A DNA stretch of 64,000 nucleotides from assembly GCA_030295235.1 (NCBI GenBank), contig AP026147.1:620001-684000 (forward strand), written 5' to 3'. The position numbers and the translations under genes were made by a program. Origin of the DNA: Fistulifera solaris. Taxonomy: Eukaryota > Bacillariophyta > Bacillariophyceae > Naviculales > Stauroneidaceae. The notes beneath the pieces are model-generated. The model worked only from the letters and a program-made list of their open reading frames with translations, searched no databases and was not told where the DNA came from. Below, in pieces: positions 1 to 11,719 of the stretch (position 1 is the first letter of the stretch; each line of letters begins with the position of its first letter).

Positions 1-2901
1 GACTTTTAGCTGCTGTGCGTGCTGGTGATTCGTTGGTTTTCATAGACATGAGCTTCTTCTTGGCAGCAATGCGTTCTCTGAAACGCTGTTTGACCCCATC
101 TAGTTTCTCCTTATTGATACCGCCACCAGCTAGACTGCCCGTATTCGTAGGGTGCACTGGGTTGGCTCTTTGTTCCGTAAGATTTCTCACCAGTGCCGCA
201 GAGCGCTCTTTTCCCACCAGGAAATGTGCGGACGAGGGATCGGATTGAAGTTCCATTAGTTTTTGTCGTAAATCATCAAGCTCGCGTTGCCTTTGTTTCT
301 CTGCCATTCTAGTCTCTTCCTTCACTGCGAGTGCTTCACGAGCTGCTAACTCCGCCCGAATTTCGGCTCTCCTTGCACGGCGGGCCCATTTCTGTTTCTC
401 AATCTTACTTTGCTCTTCCCAATATTGCGAATCGTAATCGGAGTAGTGAGAACTCTCATAGGATACTATTGACGAAGCACCAGCGTAAGATTCGGATTCA
501 ATTTTCACCAGTAAAGCCTGGTACCGATTGACAAGCTGTTGTATGCGGTCGCGGACGAGGGAAAACGCCTGTTCGGCCTGCACGAGCTTCTTTGAAATAG
601 TTTTAACTTCTTCCATAGCCGTCAAGTATTCCATTTCGGCGTCCGTCATTGTATCGAATCCCATGTTGTCGCCTTCCGTATGCAGTAGGTATTCCGCGGC
701 AATCTGCCTCTTGGTGGCGTTGTTCAGATTGTTTCGTAGTTTCTATTGTAAAGTCAAGGCAAGGAAACGCAAAGGTTAGCTGCAGATCGACAAGGCGCAA
801 AAAAGTCCAAGCATCACAATGATTCGACATACCTCGCACTGTTCATTCGTAAGTTTCAACAAAATACTCTGGCAATCACCGATGGTAAACATTTCAAATC
901 CTCTCATGTGACGACCGCCAAGTGAAGGACACCGGTATTGCATAAAGTCCGTCTCGTCTACCCAGTTCACGGGTTCCCATGTGTATCTCCGACTCGACAT
1001 CGAACGCACGCTGGCAATGGGACGGCGAATGAAGTAGGTACTTTCGGCGCGGCGGGTCAAAACAGCCGCGTTGCGGATATCTGTCGGGACAACACCGTCC
1101 CGCCACGCTTTGCTTACAATACAGGCATCTCGGACACGCAGCCCTTTTCGATGATACGGCGTGGTCACAATATCATCACATACGGTCGTGCCACCACGGC
1201 GCTCCAGTCCTCGTTCGATATCTTTTTCCATGATACGGCTACGCATTTCAAAGAGAGCGAAAGCTTTGTTTTCATCGTCCACCCTTTCGAATTCAGCAAT
1301 CGACGCAGTCTGTTCGGCCTCTTGTGATAGACGGCGATACCGCCGGACAAGCTTTTTCATCGAATTCGGAGGAATGTAGTACTCCGATAAATCACCGATA
1401 TAGTCCACTTCGTTAGCATACGGATTTGTAAACAAAGACGACTCTTCATCGCTAGAAAAGCGAGAAATCTCGGCTGCGGACCGCGACGGGGTAATGGTTC
1501 GCGGCGTCGAATTAAAGTTCCCTTGAATACCGTGCAACGAACTATCGGTTGCTTTGCGTCCCTTGGCCACCATTTCGTGAAAACTCGGTACATGAGCAAA
1601 GCCATTGTGATCAATATCACTGTTGGTGAGCTGGTCATCGTAGTCACTGGCTGTTTTTCGGTTCAAGAACCCATCGGCGGATGTTTGAATGGCCGTCAAT
1701 CCACCGCCCAGAGAGATAATGCTAAAATCGTTGGATTCTTCCACCTCTTCGGCAATGCTGATCGGAAACTGTTTTCGGAAAAGGGGGACTCGGTACTGAG
1801 GTCAAATTCCTCCGCGACGCCGTCAAACACGTCCGTCTCCACGTCCGCAGTTTTCCGCCAAGCGTTGGAAAAGGCCGAAGTGGCTTTCGATGAAGTCTCC
1901 GATTCTTCCATTTGATCGGCCAAACAAGGCACTTCGTGTGTCTTGTCAATGAGTCCCAAATATCCCGGAAATGTTCGTACTGGTGGCTCCATACGATGGT
2001 TGGCTTCCAACAGTTCTTTCGTGGGGGCGATCGATTGTGTGGAGGGAAAGAGTGATTGTGTTGGATGGTGATTTGCAAAAGGATCGGTCCAGTCAGGACG
2101 GCTCGTGCCATCTTCGATCGGAAATGGGGAAAAGAAGGTTGGCTGGGACTGTGGATCGAACGACGAAATCGCCAGCAATTCATTTTCATTCATATACGCC
2201 GATGACGTCGTGGACGAAACCGGAGACGCTGGTGGTTTATTCCGCGGTGCCAATTGTGATGGTGCTATTTTCTGGGTGTCACTTGTCGTCGTGTAAGAAC
2301 GCACCGGTTCGGGTGAGGAATTCCTTGTGCTCACAACAACATCTGACACTTCACTGGGATTGCTGCTGTCATCATACGATTTGACACGTCCCCGTGAATC
2401 TTGTGTTCCCGGCCATCCGACATGACCACTGCTACTGCTCGTGGTGGGAGACGTCGTGCGCTTTTCTTCGACTGTCGTCCGATGATGATTCCCAAACAAC
2501 AGGGCCAAACGCGCGATCCGGCCGGGTGGTGCTGCATCATTGTTGCGGGTCGCATTCGAATTCCTCGGCGTCGGTCTCCTTTGTTTGGTTTGTTGCGCTC
2601 GCGCCGTCAAGGACGATACGAGATTGCTTTCGGATTTCTTCTCTTCGACGGTGGGATTGTCCAATAACGCATCCCACGAGGCCTCTTTGTGTGATTTGTT
2701 GGATTTGGAATACGCCGGAAGGAATTGCAGTGCACCCGAAGAATTCCGTTCTTGTGGTTGAGCAGGAAATCGAGGCGTTGTTCGTTGTGACGATGCTACT
2801 TCGACTTTGGTGCTTGGATAAAAGGCTCCAACATTCGAATCAGTCGAGACGATCGATCGATGGCGATGATTGCTGGGATATAATACGCGACTTTGACTCA
2901 T
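1..2901 (-). CDS. Coiled-coil, Ser-rich protein of unknown function (3' end outside window)
   Basis: The gene reads leftward from the ATG at 2901 and is still open at base 1, so its C-terminus is missing. The first ~370 residues are low-complexity and rich in Ser, Thr, Pro and Asn. The middle is more conserved-looking, with an Arg-rich helical stretch and a Trp/Tyr-containing segment. After an intron at 743-832 (GTATGT donor, ATAG acceptor) the protein becomes a long charged coiled coil rich in Glu, Lys and Arg. The frame changes once between about 1740 and 1800, where the upstream part runs off-frame after the SENSF stretch and the frame resumes at SIAEEVEES. This is a probable one-base error, though a tiny intron cannot be excluded. 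I recognise no catalytic domain. A scaffold or cytoskeletal role is a guess from the coiled coil only. Confidence 0.7.
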
Positions 2902-3579
2902 TCTTCAATAATTGTTGTGTTTGTCGTCAAAGGAAAGTGACAAAAGGCCGACTGGATTTTGTCAAAAGCAGAGCCGAAATTAAACCCGAGGTCGGTTGGT
3001 GTTTATGCGAATGACAGAATAGGTGCCGTGCTTTTGTTTCCTTCGCGCTTCTTGAAATTTATCAGTGAATTCGCCGCTCTTTCCCTCGCAAACGTGTTCG
3101 GCTGGCTTCTTAATTACTAGCAAAGACAGAGAAAGCAATGGTTCCTTTAACGTTCAAATAAATTGCGTAAAAAGAGACGAGGACGAATAAGGGGCGGAGA
3201 AAATTTTCACCGAGTCTTGAAACACGGCGAGGTGCGCGTCGCATGTATCACTATCAAGGAGTGTACCTTGCTGGACGAAATTTTCGCACGCCAGGCTCGT
3301 CTCTATTTACAACGAGGTCTTGTAGGGACGAGAATAGAAGACTGGCGCGCGTGATGCAGTCCTGATGACGGAAAACGTGGTTGAATGGCGGACGAGAAAA
3401 TGGTCTATTTCCATCCCTTCTGTAGATGCGCTTTTAAACGAGACGACGACGACGACGATGATCTATCGATCTTGCTATCGATCACGTCGATTTTGATGAG
3501 CAAAAAAATTGGATGAATTTTATTATACCTTGTAATCTCTCTTCTCTTTTCTCTTCATTATGATGCTCGTGACGTCATC
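2902..3579. other. Intergenic region between divergent genes
   Basis: This 678-base stretch separates two divergently transcribed genes and must hold both promoters. It contains a short GAC trinucleotide run near 3438-3457. The open frame at 3163-3354 has no family resemblance and is not called. Confidence 0.6.
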
Positions 3580-4596
3580 ATGATTCCCAGTGCCCGCACT
3601 TGCAACGTTTTGTTACTGATTCTTCTCTTGTTGCAATGGGTCGCTTTCACGTGGTTTCTACAAATAAGTACACAAACGAGCACGCCATCGTCAGAAGCGT
3701 TGTTTGAAGCACCTATCACTATCTCCAGTCATCGCGATGATTTCATCAGTCAAAACGACGAAACGATAGAAGGAGTGTTTGCTACAATTCTGTTTCGAGC
3801 ACCCCGATGGATGCATTTGCGGTATACGACCATGATTCACAATGCGTTGACCAATCTACCGAATGCGCGTTGGAAGGTCCAACTCTTTGTGAATCGATCG
3901 TGGATGACTACAGAGCTATTGCCGTGGCATCCCGGATTGCAGCGGTTGTTTCACGATCCGCGCGTCATTGTCACAAATATACCCGAGACACTGACCAAAG
4001 GCAAACCGAAACAAGTATTGGCGTCGCGGTGGTTCTGGGAAACAATAGCGGGAGATGCGGTCGTGTTGTTTTCGGGGAATGGAGCCTTTTGTACGAATCA
4101 TTATGAGACAAACTGGGATCATTTTGTGCAGAAGGTAGATTTTTGTGGAACGCCCGGACGGGGCCGTGGGGGTGATGTGAGTACACACTCGTTCCGCCGT
4201 CGATCCGTCATGTTGGAAGCCGTGATCTATGCCGAACAACATCAAATGACGCCGACCGGGACCGAACCGGCGTTCATTTTACAAGTACTTGACAAAATGC
4301 AAAAAGAAGGAAAACAAATACGAATGGGAACGGCAGAAGATATGATGTTATTGGGTGGAGTAACGAATTTAACCAACAGCGATGGCACATTGCAACGAGT
4401 CCCACTACTAGTATCGGGAACACAAGCCAAATTGGCTTGGACGGAACGAGATTCGTTGCTGAAACACTGTCCCGAACTGAAAATGATCTTTCCGAGTATG
4501 CATGAACCAGCCTGTTTTGGAGCGCATCCGAATCCTGGCGTGTGTCAAGCATCGATTTGTGCATTGCAAGATGTCATTCCCAAGCAAGGTTGTTGA
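3580..4596 (+). CDS. Type II membrane protein, DUF5672-like (putative glycosyltransferase)
   Basis: The 338-residue product starts at the first ATG and carries a hydrophobic anchor at about residues 9-26 with few charges before it, typical of a type II Golgi or ER protein. The luminal part fits the DUF5672 pattern. A WKVQLFV strand is followed by a helix with ASRWFWETI, then the strand AVVLFSGNGAFC (the family usually has a D or N and a Cys here), a Gly/Arg-rich loop before FRRRSVMLE, and a late EDMMLLGG segment with a terminal CFGAHP motif. DUF5672 is usually described as glycosyltransferase-like, so a sugar-transfer role in the secretory pathway is inferred, not shown. There is no intron and no frameshift. 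The gene stands alone, with about 0.7 kb before it and 1.5 kb of repeat-bearing DNA after it. Confidence 0.65.
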   Translation: MIPSARTCNVLLLILLLLQWVAFTWFLQISTQTSTPSSEALFEAPITISSHRDDFISQNDETIEGVFATILFRAPRWMHLRYTTMIHNALTNLPNARWKVQLFVNRSWMTTELLPWHPGLQRLFHDPRVIVTNIPETLTKGKPKQVLASRWFWETIAGDAVVLFSGNGAFCTNHYETNWDHFVQKVDFCGTPGRGRGGDVSTHSFRRRSVMLEAVIYAEQHQMTPTGTEPAFILQVLDKMQKEGKQIRMGTAEDMMLLGGVTNLTNSDGTLQRVPLLVSGTQAKLAWTERDSLLKHCPELKMIFPSMHEPACFGAHPNPGVCQASICALQDVIPKQGC

Positions 4597-6090
4597 TGAA
4601 GGAGTTTGTTGGCTTTTTGCTTGCTTGTGACACGCGGATCGATCTATCTTCGGTATCCTCACTTAGATGGGGACAATTTCTAGAATCTACGGTCCCAAAC
4701 TTTGTCAACCCACAATCTACCGAAATAGCTCGAATGACCGGGCCTTTTAAGAAAACACATAGGGTACAATATTTTGTACTAAAAGCAATCCCGCACGACT
4801 GCATACTTTCCATAATCTATGTCTGACCGAAAAATGTATTTCTATAATCTACCCTTTCCCCCGGCTTTATCGTGCGTTGTGATGTAACAAATTCAAACAT
4901 CATCGTAGGGCCTTTTGCGTTACTAGTACTATGGAACCAAGCCAATAATCTATAATCTCTAACCTTAACGATTGTCTACCCAAATCAGAATACCCGCATG
5001 TTAGAGCCTTGCTAGAGCGCCTACCTTTGTCACAATTGCATGAATCCCTATCAGCTTTATTGGTATGTCTGATAGGATTTTCCCCGCCAAGAACTGTCGA
5101 TGTTACCGTCGATTAATGTGATAGAACATAGTAAAGTTGACCTCTATGGTTACGCTTAAACTGAAGTAGAAAAACGATTATCAGGTCCTCGGGCACAGCT
5201 ATTCTTGAACGTAAAGATCTTTCTTCTTTGAATGTGTTAGGGAACACTCTCAACGAAAGGAAAACAGGCACCAAGCTTGTTCAATAGTGGTTTTCAACAA
5301 GGGTCGAAGTCGCTAAAGATCAAGTCTTATCGGTAATTAATAGAGTCCTATTTTAGGTAGCGAATAACGAGCGGATGAATGGATGTTTCATAAACAAGCT
5401 GGTTGGGGAAGGATTAGTGTGCTCAAAACGCCCAACAAGGTTGTTCGAAGATGTTTACGCGATAAAGCACGGCAAAAAGGGGTAGATTATAGAAGTTAAA
5501 ATTGGACAAAGGGGTAGATCATAGAAAGTATGCAGTCGTACGGGATTGATTAGAGTACGATTTGTTGGTCCCAACAGATGTTCATAGAACAATTGCGAGG
5601 TCAAAGTTATCGTCAAATCTTGAGGTGGAAAAAACTTGGAAACGTAGATTCTAGAAATTGTCCCACTTAGATGTCGAGTTATTTTGAGTACCTCTACGAC
5701 CTGGTCAACTCCGTAAACCAACACTGTGGCTTATACTCCTCGAGTAGGCTGAAGTTATGAGTAATGGAGAGATGACGGTTTAGTACCTTTACGACTTGAT
5801 CAACTCCGTAAAACAACAATGTGGACGATACTAAATTCGAAGACTGGAGTTTTGACTGAAGGGGGTTGACGTTACGTTTTGGACCTCAGACCCGTAAACC
5901 AACAATGTGAATCATACTAATGACAAAGCCTAGTGGTTTGAGTACATCGTTTTTCGGATGATGACGTCGAATGTCAGAACTGCACCGCAATAACAACGAG
6001 ATGTCACGACAAAAAAGAAACAAAAATTTTGTTCCGTGAAGGAGAGTTCTCATCATCATCGTCAATGATATTTCATTCTTTCATAAAACA
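4597..6090. other. Gene-poor interval with degenerate repeats
   Basis: About 1.5 kb without a supportable gene. It is relatively AT-rich and shows recurring short words such as ATAATCTA (near 4815, 4842 and 4948) and a local duplication of AAAGGGGTAGAT (5478 and 5509). A degenerate ~95-base tandem repeat at 5690-5930 is listed separately. All open frames here are short and unconvincing. Confidence 0.6.
5690..5930. repeat. Degenerate tandem repeat, period about 95 bases
   Basis: Three imperfect copies start near 5690, 5785 and 5880. The shared block is a GTACCT-TACGAC-TG-TCAACT segment followed by CCGTAAACCAACAATGTG and an ATACT word. The third copy has lost much of its first half. No coding potential or transposon ends are visible. 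Confidence 0.6.
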
Positions 6091-7939
6091 ATGATGACAT
6101 TGTTATCACAAGCATCCCACTGTTCACTTCGAATGAACAGACCATACGCCTTCATGATTCGCTCTCGAACGAAAGCGTCGTCGTCGTTTTTCTTTTCTAC
6201 TTTGGTGAAAGGATGCGGCTCGCTGCTTCCGCACACGACGAATTCTTATCATCATTGTCGCTACTTTTCATCTTTGATTCCTCCGCATCATCTAGCACCA
6301 CCGTTACTGGATGACACCGATATTACACAAACACAGTCCTTTCAAGAATCGGTACAACACGTGCGAGCCCAAGTCGATTTACACAATCAGCGTTACGAGA
6401 GTGTCCGTCAAGGGGGAGGTGCGTCGGCCGTGCAGCGTCATCAGGAACGCCACAAGAAATTGCCACGGGAACGCATCGATCTTTTGGTCGATCCGGGGAC
6501 ACCCGTACTGGAATTGTCGCCGTTGGCAGGTACCGATTGGTTGGACGGGACGGCTACGACGAAACACCACATTCCGTCGGGAGGGATTGTCACGGCGATT
6601 GGAATGGTTGCGGGGACGCCGTGCATGATTGTGGCCAACGATGCCACGGTCAAAGGAGGGACCTATTTCCCAATTACCGTCAAGAAACATTTGCGGGCGC
6701 AAGAAATCGCTCTGCAGAACCAATTGCCGTGCATCTATTTGGTCGACTCCGGTGGCGCCTTTTTGCCGCAACAGGATCAAGTCTTCCCCGATCGGGATCA
6801 TTTTGGTCGTATCTTCTACCATCAAAGTATCATGAGTGCCCAAAACATTCCCCAAATTGCGGCGGTCTGTGGGAGTTGCACGGCGGGAGGAGCGTACGTG
6901 CCGAGTCTTTGCGATGAAACCATCATGGTGCGGGGCAACGGCACCGTCTTTCTCGGTGGACCACCGTTGGTGCGGGCGGCGACGGGAGAAGTCGTGACGG
7001 CACAAGATTTGGGAGGCGCGGATGTCCATGCCACGCGATCGGGTGTCACGGATCATGTCGTTAATACGGAAGAAGAGGCCATGGCGAAATTGCGACACAT
7101 TGTTTCGTTTTTGGGACCGCAGCAACGAATGCTGCAGCCGCCTTTGTCTTCGTCGTATGAAGAACCACTTTACAATGTCCAAGAACTGGAAGGCTTGGTG
7201 CCGACCGACTCGACGAAGCAACCCATGGACGCACGTAAAATTCTTGCACGAATTTTGGATGGGAGTCGCTTTCATGAATTCAAAAAGAGTACGGAACCAC
7301 GCTCGTAACTGGCTTTGGTAAAATCATGGGACAGGATGTGGGCATTCTTGCCAACAACGGTATCTTGTTTTCGGAGAGCTCCTTGAAAGGGGCGCACTTT
7401 GTCCAACTCTGTTGTCAACGAGGTATTCCGATCTTGTTTTTGCAGAACATTACCGGATTCATGGTGGGACAGAAGTACGAACACGAAGGCATTGCCAAAC
7501 ATGGCGCCAAATTGGTGTCGGCAGTTTCAATGCCACCGTCCCCAAAATCACGCTCATTGTCGCAGGTAGCTTTGGTGCCGGGAATTATGGCATGTGCGGA
7601 CGCGCGTTCAGTCCTCGTTTCTTGTTCATGTGGCCCACGGCCCGCATCGGTGTCATGGGCGGTGCACAAGCCGCGAAAGTTTTATCCACGGTCCAACGCG
7701 ACAACAAGGAACGCAATGGTGAAACGTGGACGGAAGAAGAAGAGAAAGCATTTGAACAACCCATTTTGGATCAGTTCGAAAAACAGAGTTCCGCCTATTA
7801 TTCCACACGGCATTTGTGGGACGACGGAATCATTGCACCCGCCGAGACGCGGTTTGTTTTGGGGAATGCCTTGGCCATTGCCCGGCGCGTCGGATGCGAT
7901 CCACCCAATGCTACACAGTTTGGTGTTTTCCGCATGTAA
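6091..7939 (+). CDS. MCCC2: Methylcrotonyl-CoA carboxylase beta (carboxyltransferase) subunit, mitochondrial
   Basis: This subunit transfers the carboxyl group from biotin to 3-methylcrotonyl-CoA in mitochondrial leucine breakdown. The restored length is about 616 residues against roughly 560 in animals; the excess is a long Arg/Ser/Phe-rich N-terminal presequence. Family blocks are intact in order: [56 protein letters not shown] (first oxyanion loop), then [20 protein letters not shown], and [16 protein letters not shown] (second oxyanion loop), WDDGIIAPA, and a C-terminal FGVFRM. The frame changes twice, near 7280-7284 (an A run one base short before EYGTTLVTG) and near 7530, where [10 protein letters not shown] resumes. 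Both are most simply single-base errors, because the family sequence continues unbroken across them. No intron is visible. Confidence 0.95.
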
Positions 7940-8065
7940 AGAAGACGAGATATAAAGAATGTGAATGAATGTGAAGATAAGATAGCAATAAAGAGATATA
8001 AAGAGACATAGAAAACAAATTGAATCTTCCCGTATACGGTCGTCGAGGGGATAGAAAAATACCTT

Positions 8066-8780
8066 TTAGAGACCCATTTTGGACAAGAGCATGTCACGTT
8101 CTTCTTGCTTCTCTGTCATATCAATTCCATAATATTTACCTTTCAGGGCTAGTATGGTACTGATCACAGCTAAGTTGCCGATCAGCGCCACACGAAGAAG
8201 ATACGACGGCACCTTCTTCTCCTTAATGTCGGCTTTCATCAGAATTCCTGGAGCAATGTACACGCCATATAAAAGATGATAGAAGCCTGCCGCACCCAGC
8301 ACATACATGACTATAGTAAAGAGATTGTACGGAATGCGCTCCTGCAGTTCCGTAATGAATGAGTAGTCATACAATGCAGGATCCGGTAACCACAACAATG
8401 CCGCGATCCGTGTCGAAAAGACGTGACCAAAAAATCGCCGTAGCCAGAAAGTGACCCGCGTATCGATGCAATTGCAGTTCATAAGGTCCGGGTGTATACG
8501 TCTGAATGGCATCATCGTCTTTCTTGGAGCGCGTCCACTCCACCTTCTTTCGATGCAAGTAGAGAACACCCGCACTGGTCAAATGCACGAGAAATACCAG
8601 CAGGAGCTGTGTTTCAAAAACAGGATGTTGATAGATTCCTCGCATTTGACTCATCATATTCCGACCGTATTCCCATCCTAAATTAAGACATAGGTGACTG
8701 AATAAATGTATCGTCAGGAAGAAAGCAAAGGCCAAACCCGACGCGGCCTGAAGTTGTCTCCACATGTCAATGGATGGCAT
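8066..8780 (-). CDS. MCP1/SDHC-like multi-pass membrane protein
   Basis: The restored product is about 237 residues, starting at ATG 8780 (MPSIDMW). It has about five hydrophobic segments with paired histidines: TIHLFSHL in the first, LHRYAGHFLAT in the middle and GFYHLLYGVY later. This pattern resembles the MCP1 transmembrane domain (formerly DUF1691) and the succinate dehydrogenase cytochrome b fold, where such histidines hold heme. A mitochondrial membrane location is likely but no clear presequence is seen. The frame changes at about 8430 inside a run of six T on the coding strand (five fit the family). The gene converges with MCCC2, their stops being 126 bases apart. A true SDHC assignment would be less certain than the fold. 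Confidence 0.6.
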
Positions 8781-9222
8781 TTTCGATACGAAAGAAATAA
8801 TGAAAACGAGACAAGAGGGGATGAATTGAAAGGAGGATTGTGATTCAGTCGGTCTGATTGCTTGTTTATGCGAATAGGTGTAAACATGAGAACCTATCCT
8901 ACTCCAAATGAAGAAGATCGATGAAGAAATAATAATGAATGAGATAAAAAATGAAAATGTTTTTGGCGTTTTTCGGAGAAGCGTTTTCGACTGCACTAAG
9001 TAGTCGACTGTACCAGTATATCTTCGGAAGTGTAGCGTTGAGGCGATTCCGACTCAAATGCAATCCAGTCCCGTAAAGGACGATAGCGACGAGCGCGCAG
9101 AAAAGGCAAAGAGCGCATTGCAGCATTGGTGTTTGATTGTTCATTGATTTTCCTTTGCAATAACGTCTTTATTATTCTATAACTTGTTCTCTTGCATTTA
9201 CATACGTAAAACAAACAACAAC
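8781..9222. other. Divergent intergenic region with a small ORF
   Basis: This region holds the promoters of the two flanking divergent genes. On the minus strand at about 9000-9112 there is a short peptide frame beginning MRSLPFLRARRYRPLRDW, which has protein-like composition but ends after about 40 codons. I cannot link it to either neighbour by a splice site, so it is only noted. Confidence 0.4.
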
Positions 9223-10824
9223 ATGGCTTTTTCGAGTGCAGAGGCCGCAGGAGATCTCGAAAAGTTGCAAAAGCTTTTCAACAAGTCACCGCCGTTTTTG
9301 GGTCCGTCGATGCCATTTTAGAAGCCTTTGGTTTGGCCAACATGCCTTCAGCTCAGCGTTACGGGATTCTATTTGGGTTCCTTGTCTTCATTACGACTGT
9401 CTCGGCTGTCTTGGCTTTACTAATATTGGGTGGTTCCTTCAAACGCATCGCGGAGCAAGCCGTGACGGGGAAGCCGACTCTATTGACATCAACAGAAGTA
9501 CGCAAGGAACGACCATTGTTGTTAGAAACCTTGCTGGAAGGCCGAGAGCGACTGCAAAAGAATTATTCACCACCGACATTGACGGATCAACTTACAAATT
9601 TGACGCAAATGCTACTCAATGTGGCACCCGATCCGGTCGAGGATGATGATGAGGAAGAGGATTCAACGCAACAACACGGAGAAGAGAAAAAGTCTCATAA
9701 AGAACGATACGTTCCGCCGTATTACGAAGAAAACTATAGCAGTGCTTATCGGAAATGTCAGGATCAGCCTGGAGGTGCGTGTCTTGTGTTTCTGGCGCTC
9801 TCATCTTTCATGTATTTCATTAACAATATCATCGGCTCCTTTTTTTCTTCCAGGAAAAGTGCTTTCAGGACGTCCTGAAGCTCGCTTCGAGGCATATGCT
9901 CGAGGATTTGCTGGTTGCGGACCGTACACGAGTTTAGACTATCGGCGGTCGTATGCGCGGCAGTACGAGTCGATCTGTTGTGCGACACATCAGTCGGATG
10001 ACAAGTACACGGAATTGTTCGACCAGCGTCCTGCCGATATTATTGGTCGTTTCGTTCGGTTGGAAGCCATGTCGGTTGATCGTCACTTGAATGAGTTGTT
10101 TCATTTGACGGATGGGTCGCCTCGTCTCGACAAGAAAGCGTACGATCCACTAGAAGTATGGGGATTTCAACCCGAAGGGCCATTTCGTACACCTAACGAT
10201 ATGCATAAATCGTTTGTGTTCCAGCGTAAATTCAATGAGGCCGGCTTTGCTATGGTTCACAGTGTCACAGAAAGGATTACCGGTGTCATCTTGTTGACAA
10301 ATGATGCTCCCGAACACTTGTCCATTCAAATGGAACCACCGATCATGGCACCGAATAATCAGGGAACACAACAACAGATGGAAGCGTGTTTTTTACTCTT
10401 GGATCGCTTATTCGCATACGGTTACCGCCGAATTCAAATGGCTGTTGATTCGCAGGACCCCGACGGCAACAAATTGGCCAATCGGTTGGGTTTTACGTTC
10501 GAAGGCGTTTTACTCCGTCATATGGTTTTGAAAGACGCCAGTCAGCGATAGCAGTATTTACGGTTTGTTGAACAGCGATTGGAAGAAAGGTGCGAGAGCC
10601 GTATTGTTCGGAAAGCTGTACGGTGAAGCTGCTCTCAAAATTGACCAAACCAATGAACAGCGGGAAGCGGAAAAGATGAGCAATCCAAAAAGTTGGCCGA
10701 AATGAAAGAAAAGGAAACAACGACGGAAAGTAAAAAAGCAAGCGTAAAGAAAGTGCTGACAATGTTCGTTTCACCAGAAAAGCATTCAAGCAAAGTTAAA
10801 AATTTAATAGACATATTGCAATGA
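9223..10824 (+). CDS. Membrane-anchored GNAT-family N-acetyltransferase
   Basis: The restored product is about 507 residues. The N-terminus has one hydrophobic helix (YGILFGFLVFITTVSAVLAL, about residues 45-65), followed by an acidic linker rich in Asp and Glu, and a C-terminal GNAT domain of the RimJ/RimL-like type. That domain has a VRLEAMSVD start, a PEGPF segment, GFAMVHSVTERITGVILL, YGYRRIQMAVDSQ and NRLGFTFEGVL, then a NSDW-KKGARAVL end typical of the family. An intron lies at 9775-9853. Frame changes occur at about 9266 (A run), 10546 and 10672 (A run). The membrane anchor is unusual for this family, and the substrate is unknown. Confidence 0.75.
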
Positions 10825-10934
10825 ACCGAACGAGTTCACATCTTTCTTGAATGTAGCTTTCGTTCTGATTCAAGGGATATATTATGCTGTTATGAAGTTA
10901 TATACGCTCCTGGTATCTCTAGTGAAGCCTAGAA

Positions 10935-11360
10935 TTAGATGTTTAGGGACCGGTTAAAAACAAAAGTTCGTCCCGAGCCAACCGAAAGATGATACCTCTC
11001 CAGTAAGCTGGTTCGCCAATTAATGCGACGCTGAATATCGCAAATATTGCCGTTTAAATTTCCATGTCGGAGACAGCTATGATTTATGATGGCGTTGGTG
11101 GACACTAGCACTAAAAGGAATTGGCGTACCGGCTTCCAGAGCTGGGCTAAATCGGCCGTGAAAGCCTCTTCCACTGCCAGAGTGGAAATATTAGGGTCCA
11201 ACCGCAACATAATGTCGAATATTTGCTCGAAAAGTAGCAGTGTACTGCTACGCAATAGAAAGATACCAGTCCTCGTCGCTTTGACGAGACGATCTGAGGT
11301 GAAAGTGGATTGCGTAGCCCCGTAAATTTGAGCCTTATACTGAAGAAGCATCACACCCAT
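10935..11360 (-). CDS. Weak hypothetical ORF
   Basis: A 141-codon open frame starts at ATG 11360 and could extend upstream to about 11606 without an ATG. It has one hydrophobic segment (FLLVLVSTNAII) and no motif that I recognise. It lies convergent to the GNAT gene, next to a 33-base tandem repeat. It may be chance. Confidence 0.25.
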   Translation of the reverse strand: MGVMLLQYKAQIYGATQSTFTSDRLVKATRTGIFLLRSSTLLLFEQIFDIMLRLDPNISTLAVEEAFTADLAQLWKPVRQFLLVLVSTNAIINHSCLRHGNLNGNICDIQRRINWRTSLLERYHLSVGSGRTFVFNRSLNI

Positions 11361-11516
11361 AATAACGCAAAGGACACACTGCGATCTTAAATGCTGCGTG
11401 AGAGTAGACCTTATAGACAATGTAGTCTGAACAAAAGTTGCATTGTTGGTTTCCGATGGCTCATCTTGATTTACAATTATTAACCGAGATCCGCGCCGGC
11501 GAGTGTGATCAACACA

Positions 11517-11602
11517 CCCACATTTTCTGGAGATGTGAATAATCACTCGCCCACATTTTCTGGAGAAGTGGAAAATCACCCGCCCACATATTTTCTGGAC
11601 AA
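11517..11602. repeat. 33-base tandem repeat, about 2.6 copies
   Basis: Units start at 11517, 11550 and 11583, each opening with CCCACATTTTCTGGA (the third has an extra TAT). The word TTTTCTGGA is also the core of the large palindrome array at 23.2-24.3 kb. Confidence 0.8.
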
Positions 11603-11719
11603 GCACAATTTTCTCTGTACGTCAATAAGACGCCAAAGCACCAGCACGCAATGGTGGCTTCCTCAATACAGAGCATTTCAGCAATATCATAAAAGCTTTC
11701 TCCTTTCTTAATACACTTC

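Noticed and set aside
1740-1800. Tiny introns to explain frame changes
   Set aside because: In the first gene and elsewhere no GT-AG pair gives the right phase, whereas one-base errors do.
6379-7275. 298-codon minus-strand frame opposite the carboxylase gene
   Set aside because: The plus strand encodes a full MCCC2; the minus frame is Arg/His-rich and has no motif.
8996-9144. Small minus-strand peptides between the MCP1-like and GNAT genes
   Set aside because: Two frames compete, neither has a clear start plus splice partner, so no gene is called.
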